A stretch of 19,940 nt of DNA. Origin: JANOQP01 sp044227705 (GTDB lineage: Bacteria; Bacteroidota; Bacteroidia; Chitinophagales; Saprospiraceae). A program made the translations under genes and the position numbers. Below, piece after piece: positions 14,169 through 19,940 of this stretch. The stretch covers positions 1-19,940 of the forward strand of contig JBGAWE010000068.1 in the NCBI GenBank assembly GCA_044227705.1, in the 5' to 3' direction. A model generated the notes under the pieces. That model was not told the origin of the DNA, did no database searches, and saw nothing but the letters and a program-made list of their open reading frames with translations. Position 1 is the stretch's first letter; every line of letters begins with the position of its first letter.

Positions 14169-15953
14169 ATGTACAGAACCCACACCTGCGGCGAACTGCG
14201 CCAAACGGACATCGGAAAACAAGTGACCCTTGGCGGCTGGGCCGCGACCATCCGCGACAAGGGCGGCCTCCTCTGGATTGACGTGCGCGACCGCTACGGC
14301 ATCACGCAACTTGTTTTTGACGAGGCCTATACCGGCAAAAGCCTCTTTGAAACCGCCCGTGCGGTCGGCCGCGAGTTCGTCCTGCAGGCCACCGGCGAGG
14401 TCATCGAGCGAGCCTCGAAGACTGCGAAAATCCCGACGGGCGACATCGAGATAAAGGTCTCCGAACTGAAGATTTTGAACGCCGCGAAGACCCCGCCGTT
14501 CACCATACAAGACGACACCGACGGCGGCGACGACCTGCGCATGAAGTTCAGATACCTCGACCTGCGCCGCTCGCCTGTGCAGCGCAACCTCATTTTCCGA
14601 TCGAAAATGGCCATCGAGACCCGCAAGTACATGGACGCGCAGGGGTTCATCGAGGTCGAGACGCCCAATTTGATAAAGTCCACGCCGGAGGGCGCGAGGG
14701 ATTTCGTCGTGCCGAGCCGAATGAACCGGGGGCAGTTCTACGCGCTGCCGCAGTCGCCGCAGACCTTCAAACAGATTTTGATGGTGGCCGGGTTCGACAA
14801 GTATTTCCAAATCGTGAAGTGCTTCCGCGACGAGGACCTGCGGGCCGACCGGCAGCCGGAGTTCACGCAGATTGACTGCGAGATGAGCTTCGTCCACCAA
14901 GAGGACATCCTCAACACGTTCGAGGGCTTGACGAAGCACCTGTTCAAAGAGATGCTCGGCCTCTCGCTCGGCGACTTCCCGCGCATGACCTACGACGAGG
15001 CGATGCGCCGCTTCGGCAGCGACAAGCCCGACCTGCGCTTCGGCATGGAGTTCTGCGACTTGACCGACGCGACGCGGGGCAAAAACTTCCCGGTTTTCGA
15101 CGCGGCCGAATCGGTGCTGGCCATCGCGGTGCCGGGCGCGGCGGATTTTTCGAGGAAGCAAATCGACGAGCTTACCGAGTGGATGAAGCGGCCGCAAATA
15201 GGGGCGAAAGGGCTGGTCTGGGTGAAGTGGAACTCGGATTCAAGCTCGCCGGAGGCCGTAACCAGTTCAGTGTCAAAGTTTTACGACGACGCGAGCCTCC
15301 GCGTCTGGCTCGAACGGGCGGGCGCGAAACCGGGCGACATGCTCCTCGTCCTCTGCGGCGACGATGAAAAGACGCGCAAGCAGCTCTCCGAGCTTCGCCT
15401 CGAAATGGGCAGCCGCCTCGGCCTGCGCCAGCCCGGCGACTTCAAGCCGCTCTGGGTGATGGACTTCCCGCTGCTCGAATGGGATGAGGACGCGGGCCGC
15501 TTCTTCGCCATGCACCACCCCTTCACCTCGCCCAAGCCGGGCGACCTCTCGAAACTGGAAAGCGACGACCACGCGACCCTCAAAGGCATCCGCGCCGACG
15601 CCTACGATCTCGTGCTGAACGGCGTGGAAATCGGCGGCGGCAGCATCCGAATCCACGACCGGGAGCTGCAGTCGCGCAACTTCCGACTGCTCGGCTTCAC
15701 GCCGGAGGAGGCGGAGGCGCAGTTCGGCTTCCTGCTCGGGGCGTTCGAGTTCGGCGCGCCGCCGCACGGGGGCATCGCTTTCGGCTTCGACCGGCTCTGC
15801 GCGGTGATGAACGGGGTTGGTTCCATCCGCGATTTCATCGCCTTCCCGAAGAACAACCAGGGCCGCGACATGATGATTGACGCGCCTTCGGAGATAAAAA
15901 CTGAGCAGATGAAGGAGCTGGGAATCGCGGTGACCGAGGCGGCGAAAGGTTGA
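14169..15953 (+). CDS. aspS: Aspartate--tRNA ligase
   Basis: AspS is a class II synthetase that charges tRNA-Asp. The 594-residue protein is full length for the bacterial type. Residues 1-110 are the OB-fold anticodon-binding domain (YRTHTCGELRQTDIGKQV, LGGWAATIRDKGGLLWIDVR). Motif 1 is around ETRKYMDAQGFIEVETP, motif 2 is FRDEDLRADRQPEFTQID (219-236), and motif 3 is GIAFGFDRLCAVMNG near residue 540. Between motifs 2 and 3 lies the bacterial GAD insertion domain, followed by MDFPLLEWDEDAGRFFAMHH. The ATG at 14169 gives the normal N-terminus. Whether it also charges tRNA-Asn cannot be decided without knowing if the genome has asnS or gatCAB. The assignment is secure. Confidence 0.97.
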   Translation: MYRTHTCGELRQTDIGKQVTLGGWAATIRDKGGLLWIDVRDRYGITQLVFDEAYTGKSLFETARAVGREFVLQATGEVIERASKTAKIPTGDIEIKVSELKILNAAKTPPFTIQDDTDGGDDLRMKFRYLDLRRSPVQRNLIFRSKMAIETRKYMDAQGFIEVETPNLIKSTPEGARDFVVPSRMNRGQFYALPQSPQTFKQILMVAGFDKYFQIVKCFRDEDLRADRQPEFTQIDCEMSFVHQEDILNTFEGLTKHLFKEMLGLSLGDFPRMTYDEAMRRFGSDKPDLRFGMEFCDLTDATRGKNFPVFDAAESVLAIAVPGAADFSRKQIDELTEWMKRPQIGAKGLVWVKWNSDSSSPEAVTSSVSKFYDDASLRVWLERAGAKPGDMLLVLCGDDEKTRKQLSELRLEMGSRLGLRQPGDFKPLWVMDFPLLEWDEDAGRFFAMHHPFTSPKPGDLSKLESDDHATLKGIRADAYDLVLNGVEIGGGSIRIHDRELQSRNFRLLGFTPEEAEAQFGFLLGAFEFGAPPHGGIAFGFDRLCAVMNGVGSIRDFIAFPKNNQGRDMMIDAPSEIKTEQMKELGIAVTEAAKG

Positions 15954-16015
15954 TTGAGAAGTGCGAAATCACGGATACAGAACTTTCTTAAGTCTGTGTT
16001 CAAATGGAGAAAACG

Positions 16016-16042
16016 AGTCGGCCGAAGTGGCCTGAGCCGACT
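16016..16042. repeat. Short hairpin downstream of aspS
   Basis: AGTCGGC (16016-16022) and GCCGACT (16036-16042) form a perfect 7-bp inverted repeat with a 13-base loop that contains a further GGCC pair. It lies 63 bases after the aspS stop with no T-run, so it may be a weak or factor-assisted transcript end, or nothing. Confidence 0.3.
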
Positions 16043-16087
16043 GCTGTGCTGCGCCGTCAGGTGAAGTAGGTGGAATAGTGGACACCC

Positions 16088-16122
16088 AAAAAAGGGCCGC
16101 CCGGATTTCCTCCGAGCGGCCC
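16088..16122 (-). terminator. Intrinsic terminator after the TPR protein gene
   Basis: Read on the minus strand, a 12-bp GC-rich stem (16122-16111 with 16105-16094, one G-U pair, five-base loop) is followed by six Ts (complement of 16093-16088). It lies 32 bases beyond the TPR gene's stop. The plus-strand side lacks a T-run, so it serves the minus-strand gene. Confidence 0.88.
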
Positions 16123-16153
16123 CAATGCTATTTACCCCTGAGAGTACAATTAT

Positions 16154-17182
16154 TCAGATTTCAGCCAGCATCCGCCGGGCCTCGGCATGGCCCTGTTCGG
16201 CGGCCAGTTCGAGGTCTTTCTTGCTCGAGTCCTTTTTGCCGAGCTTGTTGAGCGCCACGCCACGCATGAAGTGGACGGTTGCGTCGGGCGTGAACTCGCG
16301 CCCCTCGGCGATGGCCAGCGAGCGGGTGTAGAACTCGATGCTCTCGGGCAGCTTGCCCGCCTCGTCGAGTGCCTTGCCGTGCAGGAAGGTCACCTTCCGC
16401 CGCCATTCGTAGTTCGGATCCTCGGTCTTGAACTTGCGGTCGAGGAACTTGCCGAACTCCATGAGGGCCTCGTCGTACCTTTTCATGTGCATGAGCGCCT
16501 CGCCCTTGCCGCGCCGCGCCTGCCAAAAGAAGGGCTGCAGCGCGATGCTCTTTTTCATCGCCGCATCGAAGTCCTCCAACGCGCCGAGCCAGTCCTGCTT
16601 TATCATCTTCACCTTTCCGCGCCCGAAGAACGCCTCCGCTTGGTGCGGGTTGATGTCGATGGACTTCGTGAAGTCGTACATCGCATCCTTGTAGTTCTGC
16701 AGCCGGTAGTTGACGTAGCCGCGCCGTTCGTAGGCAAGCGCGTGGTTCTGGTAGCGGGCGATGGCGCGGTTGAGGGCCTCTTTGGCCTTGTCCTCTTGGC
16801 CGCGCTCCTCGGTCAGTTGACGGCCTTCGTAAAAATCCTTCGCCACCGACTTCGCCTCCGAAGGCTCGAAAACCTTGTGGTCGACGAGGCTCCCCTCGCT
16901 CAAAGTCCAGACCTTGATGTTGCCCACCATGGCGAAGGAGGCAATCTCGGCGAGGAAGTCGCAGGTCGTCTTCCAATGCTTGTCGGTTCCCTCGACGACG
17001 TAGTTGTTGTTGGGGATGGAGAAGGACAGATTCTCCGCGTCGAAGACCTGTTCTGCCTTGAGCAGCACGTCGCTGCGGTAGACGGTCTCGGTGCGCGACT
17101 GCGACTGCTTGACCGCCAGCTCGTAGCTCCGCGAGTTGCCGAACTCGAGCCGGCCTTTGAAGATGAATTTGAGCGTGGACAT
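16154..17182 (-). CDS. Tetratricopeptide-repeat protein
   Basis: A 342-residue protein of unknown role. The ATG at 17182 (MSTLKFIFKGRLEFGNSRSY) is preferred over a TTG 54 bases upstream. The first ~130 residues (VKQSQSRTETVYRSDVLLKAE, quoted in part; SLVDHKVFEPSEAKSVAKDF) match no family I know, and there is no signal peptide or membrane helix, so it is probably cytosolic. From about 135 onward are helix pairs of TPR type: KAKEALNRAIARYQNHALAY, DAMYDFTKSIDINPHQAEAF, ALEDFDAAMKKSIALQPFFW, EALMEFGKFLDRKFKTEDPN and a last pair near the C-terminus (SIEFYTRSLAIAEG, KKDLELAAEQGHAEARRMLA), the last resembling Sel1-type repeats. TPRs bind partner proteins. It stands alone on the minus strand and ends at a strong terminator. 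Confidence 0.85.
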   Translation of the reverse strand: MSTLKFIFKGRLEFGNSRSYELAVKQSQSRTETVYRSDVLLKAEQVFDAENLSFSIPNNNYVVEGTDKHWKTTCDFLAEIASFAMVGNIKVWTLSEGSLVDHKVFEPSEAKSVAKDFYEGRQLTEERGQEDKAKEALNRAIARYQNHALAYERRGYVNYRLQNYKDAMYDFTKSIDINPHQAEAFFGRGKVKMIKQDWLGALEDFDAAMKKSIALQPFFWQARRGKGEALMHMKRYDEALMEFGKFLDRKFKTEDPNYEWRRKVTFLHGKALDEAGKLPESIEFYTRSLAIAEGREFTPDATVHFMRGVALNKLGKKDSSKKDLELAAEQGHAEARRMLAEI

Positions 17183-17688
17183 CGTGAATAAAATGAAGCG
17201 TAGTGGTTCATAGCTGCCTTCCGGCAACTTGTTCAAGTTTTCTCGACAGCATTGCGCAACTGGTCGTGGCCGCAGAAAAACAGGCCGTGCGAAACCAGTT
17301 TCGCTTTACTTCTCAAAGGCGGAATAAAAGTCAATCAGATTGGACGCAGCTCCCGTTTGGCCCGCTGCGCAGTTGGGGTTTGCGCGGAACGTAGTTGGTT
17401 GCGAGCCTCCGGTGTTCTTACCCGGTCTGACAAATGTCTGATTATCAACAGTTTTGCCAAAACTTTCGCTCGAAAATCTTCCGCCCGCCTCGCCCGGCTT
17501 TTTCAACAGCCGACCTGTTGGCCCAATCCTCGCCAATTGTGTGGAATGTTGGTGGTAAAAGAAGTTTCGGTGGGGAATTGGTCGAAACCGCTATTTATGC
17601 GGCGGTTCCAGCGGGGTTGCAGTCCAATCAACTGCAAATCTCACCCGATGTTTCAACACCGCGCTGTGGATAAGTTTTTTTTCGCCAT
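17183..17688. other. Divergent 506-bp gap with DnaA-box-like sites and dyads
   Basis: This stretch between the divergent TPR and acyl-CoA synthetase genes is clearly less GC-rich than its surroundings. It contains TGTGGATAA (17665-17673), an exact complement of the DnaA box TTATCCACA, and TTATCAACA (17442-17450), one mismatch away. It also holds two exact small inverted repeats: CAACAG/CTGTTG (17504-17520) and TTGCAGT/ACTGCAA (17617-17637). A 146-codon plus-strand frame crosses it but has no recognisable sequence and overlaps the next gene, so I do not call it. It may be a double promoter region or a replication-origin-like segment. Confidence 0.4.
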
Positions 17689-19515
17689 ATGACAGTCACG
17701 CGACTTTTCGAAATCATTGAATATCAACGCCTCGCAGCCCCGCAGCTCCGCTCTTTTGGCCACCGGACACCCAACGGTTGGCGATATCTCTCGACCGACG
17801 AGCTTATCGACAAAGCCAACCTTTTGGCCACCGGCCTCCTCGCCGAAGGCATCTGCGCCGGCAACCGCGTGGCCTCCTCCGTCAACCGAACGACGACGGA
17901 TTGGGTCGTCCTTGACCTCGCGCTCTTGTTCATCGGCGCCATCCACGTCCCGATGTACCCGACCATCAGCCAGCGGGACGTGGCCTTTATTTTGAAAGAC
18001 TCGGGCGCGGTCGCCTGTTTCGCGGGCGATGGAGAATTGCCCAAAAAGCTCCAATCCGCCGCCGCCGAAAGCTCCGCCGTCCGACTCTTTTTTGTTCTGC
18101 AAAAGACCGAGGGCTTCCGTTTTTGGGAAGAACTGCTAGCCGAGACCCCCGATTTGGAAGAAATCGCCCGCATCAAACAGGCCATCCGCCCGGCCGACCT
18201 CGCCACCATCATCTACACCTCGGGCACGACCGGCAACCCCAAAGGTGTCATGCTCTCGCATTCGAACATCGTCTCCAACGTCCTCGCCGTACACGAGATC
18301 ATGCCCATCCGGGCGGGCGACCGCGGCTTGAGCTTCCTGCCGGTCTGCCACATCTTCGAGCGCGTCTGCCTCTACGCCTACATGTATTGTTGTGTCAGCG
18401 CGACCTTGACCGGCATCGACAACCTCGGCGGCGACGGGGGCGATTTCAAGAGCATCCGCCCGCACTTTTTCACCGCCGTCCCAAGGCTGCTGGAAAAGGT
18501 CTTTGAAAAAATAGAGGCAAAGGGCGCCGAACTGACCGGCCTAAAAAAATCCCTGTTCGACTGGTCGATGCACCTCGCCGACGGCTACGAGTACGACCGC
18601 CGTCTCGGCTTTTTCGAGAAAATAAAATGGGCCGTCGCCGACCGCCTCGTTTTCTCGAAATGGCGCGAGGCCCTCGGCGGCTCCGTTCGCGGCATCGTGA
18701 CGGGCGCGGCGCCCTGCCCGGTGCGCATCGCCCGGACGTTCTCGGCGGCGGGCGTGCCCATCCGCGAGGGCTACGGCATGACCGAGTCGTCGCCCGGCAT
18801 CTGCATCAACCGATTCGAGCCGGGCATGGCCCTGCTCGGCACCGTCGGCCCGGTCATCGCAGACGATATTTTCCTCAAAATCGACCGCTCCGACGGCGAA
18901 TACCGCCCCGGCGAGGGCGAAATCCTCTGCAAAGGCCCCAACGTGATGATGGGCTACTACAACCTCCCCGACCTCACGGCCGAGACCATCCTCGTCGAAA
19001 ACAACGGCGACCGCTGGCTGCGCACGGGCGACGTAGGCCAGCTCGTCGAATCGGGCGGCGTGGTCTTTTTGAAAATAACCGACCGCAAAAAGGAGCTTCT
19101 TAAAACCAGCGGCGGCAAGTACGTCGCCCCCGCGCCCATCGAGGCGAGGCTGAAAGAAGAACTTCTCATCGAGCAGGCGATGGTCGTCGGCGACTCGATG
19201 AAGTTCGTCTCCGTCCTGATTTTGCCCGCCGAAGCCCCTCTGCGCGACTGGTGCGAGCGGCGCGGCCTCGGCTGGCAATCCATCAACGAGGCCATCGCCC
19301 GGCCGGAGGTCGCCGAGCAGTTCAAGCGGATTGTCGAGGCGGTCAACACGGGCCTCGGCCACGTCGAGCAGCTCAAAAAATTCCGCCTCGTCGCCGGGCC
19401 GTGGGAGGCCGTCAAATCCGACGGCTCGGAGGCGGAGCTGACGCCGACGCTCAAACTGAAGCGGCGCGTCCTGCTCAAAAAGCACGAGGCAGAGGTCGCG
19501 TCGATGTACGATTGA
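17689..19515 (+). CDS. Long-chain fatty acid--CoA ligase (AMP-forming acyl-CoA synthetase)
   Basis: The enzyme activates long-chain fatty acids to acyl-CoA with ATP, through an acyl-AMP intermediate. The 608-residue protein is full length for the Bacteroidota long-chain form. It opens MTVTRLFEIIEYQ, and has the AMP-binding P-loop TIIYTSGTTGNPKGVMLSH (173-191), the GYGMTESSPGIC motif (A5), the RTGDVGQLVESGGVVFLKIT hinge region, and DRKKELLKTSGGKYVAPAPI with the conserved C-terminal domain that follows. The closing part LTPTLKLKRRVLLKKHEAEV is typical of this group. The ATG at 17689 follows a T8 tract with no Shine-Dalgarno sequence. It has no fatty-acid neighbours; a small palindrome and a membrane-protein gene follow. 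The substrate chain length is inferred from family only. Confidence 0.93.
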   Translation: MTVTRLFEIIEYQRLAAPQLRSFGHRTPNGWRYLSTDELIDKANLLATGLLAEGICAGNRVASSVNRTTTDWVVLDLALLFIGAIHVPMYPTISQRDVAFILKDSGAVACFAGDGELPKKLQSAAAESSAVRLFFVLQKTEGFRFWEELLAETPDLEEIARIKQAIRPADLATIIYTSGTTGNPKGVMLSHSNIVSNVLAVHEIMPIRAGDRGLSFLPVCHIFERVCLYAYMYCCVSATLTGIDNLGGDGGDFKSIRPHFFTAVPRLLEKVFEKIEAKGAELTGLKKSLFDWSMHLADGYEYDRRLGFFEKIKWAVADRLVFSKWREALGGSVRGIVTGAAPCPVRIARTFSAAGVPIREGYGMTESSPGICINRFEPGMALLGTVGPVIADDIFLKIDRSDGEYRPGEGEILCKGPNVMMGYYNLPDLTAETILVENNGDRWLRTGDVGQLVESGGVVFLKITDRKKELLKTSGGKYVAPAPIEARLKEELLIEQAMVVGDSMKFVSVLILPAEAPLRDWCERRGLGWQSINEAIARPEVAEQFKRIVEAVNTGLGHVEQLKKFRLVAGPWEAVKSDGSEAELTPTLKLKRRVLLKKHEAEVASMYD

Positions 19516-19530
19516 GTTCCTTTGCCTCCA

Positions 19531-19558
19531 GTATAGACGCAAAGTCTTGCGTCTATAC
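19531..19558. repeat. Perfect 12-bp-arm palindrome (REP-like)
   Basis: GTATAGACGCAA (19531-19542) and TTGCGTCTATAC (19547-19558) are exact inverted copies around the four-base loop AGTC. It sits in the 57-base gap between the acyl-CoA synthetase stop and the next gene's start. No T-run follows, so it is not a standard terminator. From memory, close relatives of the form GTAGAGACGCAA...TTGCGTCTCTAC are widespread dispersed repeats in Bacteroidota and cyanobacteria. Confidence 0.85.
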
Positions 19559-19572
19559 AAGCACCCGGAAAA

Positions 19573-19940
19573 ATGACTCGCCCAGCCTTCTTCACTCGCC
19601 TCCTCCTGACCATTGCCCTCGCGGCGGCGATGCTTTTCGGGCTTCACCAAGTCCCGGTTTTCCAAAAGCACTGGCCGGTCTCTCCGCTGGCCGTCGGCGT
19701 GTTCGCGGCCGTGTCGGTCGGGCTGTTCTTTTGGGGCGAGGCTGCCGCCGTGAGCAAGAACAAGTACGCCTTCAACGGCATCGTCACCGGCTCGGTCTTG
19801 GGCAAAATCATGCTCTCGCTCGCCGCGCTCCTCCTATATAATAAGGTGCAACGGCCGCCCGACCGGCTGTTCGTCGTGCCGTTCATCGCGGCCTACGTCG
19901 TCTTCACCGTTTTTGAAACGTGGTTTCTAATGAAGCTCGC
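19573..19940 (+). CDS. Four-helix membrane protein, ATP-synthase-operon type (3' end outside window)
   Basis: The frame starts at ATG 19573 (MTRPAFFTRLLLTIALAAAM) and is still open at the window end, giving 122 residues. Four hydrophobic segments are visible: about 6-27, 35-55, 64-86 and 94-118, the last reading VVPFIAAYVVFTVFETWFLM. Such short four-helix proteins ending in a Phe-Glu-Thr-rich helix are found just before atpB in many Bacteroidota (AtpI-like or DUF6168-like). The similarity is to the general pattern, not to a specific member, and the next genes lie outside the window. If correct, the following genes should be the F0 subunits, starting with atpB. Confidence is good that it is a gene and modest for the family. 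Confidence 0.7.
   Translation, partial: MTRPAFFTRLLLTIALAAAMLFGLHQVPVFQKHWPVSPLAVGVFAAVSVGLFFWGEAAAVSKNKYAFNGIVTGSVLGKIMLSLAALLLYNKVQRPPDRLFVVPFIAAYVVFTVFETWFLMKL

Noticed and set aside
17252..17692. A 146-codon plus-strand frame in the divergent gap
   Set aside because: No family resemblance, unusual composition, overlap with the acyl-CoA synthetase start, and DnaA-box-like sites within it make coding unlikely.
1..19940. tRNA, rRNA, CRISPR or defence-system genes
   Set aside because: None was recognised by eye on either strand; there are no regularly spaced repeats and no nuclease, helicase or toxin-antitoxin motifs outside the named genes.

Overview
The window looks like chromosomal DNA of a GC-rich member of the Bacteroidota, perhaps a Saprospiria/Lewinella-like lineage. 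The grounds are a type IX secretion (T9SS) sorting domain, SprB-like repeats, the Bacteroidota-type -7 promoter element TAnnTTTG, starts without clear Shine-Dalgarno sequences, and the look of the housekeeping proteins. The genus call is inference. No rRNA, tRNA, CRISPR array, phage gene or transposase gene was seen. Most of the window is ordinary core metabolism and translation; the accessory interest lies at about 7.1-12.1 kb and in several small repeats.

Layout. At 1-2090 (+) lie the end of a DinB-like gene with its own terminator, purC (purine synthesis) and a monoheme cytochrome c. A strong bidirectional terminator (2110-2143) separates these from a minus-strand run of pheT -> tmk -> rny (7021 down to 2167), in which pheT and tmk overlap by ATGA. 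Upstream of pheT, also on the minus strand, is a three-gene accessory cluster (11896 down to 7196): a membrane protein with putative PH-like domains, a translationally coupled LamG-domain membrane protein, and a T9SS-secreted beta-helix/SprB-repeat protein that is now a pseudogene with three stops and three frameshifts. A tiny lipoprotein-like gene (12124-12011) is divergent from a plus-strand run of a DUF62/SAM hydroxide adenosyltransferase homologue, trpS and aspS. A minus-strand TPR protein follows with its own terminator (16088-16122). A 506-bp AT-richer divergent gap holds one exact DnaA-box match and one near match. Last come a long-chain acyl-CoA synthetase (+) and the start of a four-helix membrane protein of the kind that accompanies atp genes in Bacteroidota.

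Working together: trpS, aspS and pheT charge tRNAs; purC and tmk supply nucleotides; rny turns over RNA; the acyl-CoA synthetase activates fatty acids.

Best leads: (1) a short repeated GC-rich palindromic element apparently inserted in frame inside tmk, reminiscent of Rickettsia palindromic elements; (2) the heavily decayed T9SS gene beside an intact, uncharacterised coupled membrane-protein pair; (3) a large 30-bp-arm inverted repeat and a perfect 12-bp-arm palindrome, both probably members of dispersed repeat families; (4) a DUF62 homologue that seems to lack the usual catalytic triad; (5) a T(4-5)SA(4-5) DNA motif recurring in several reading frames; (6) a possible replication-origin-like gap at 17.2-17.7 kb.
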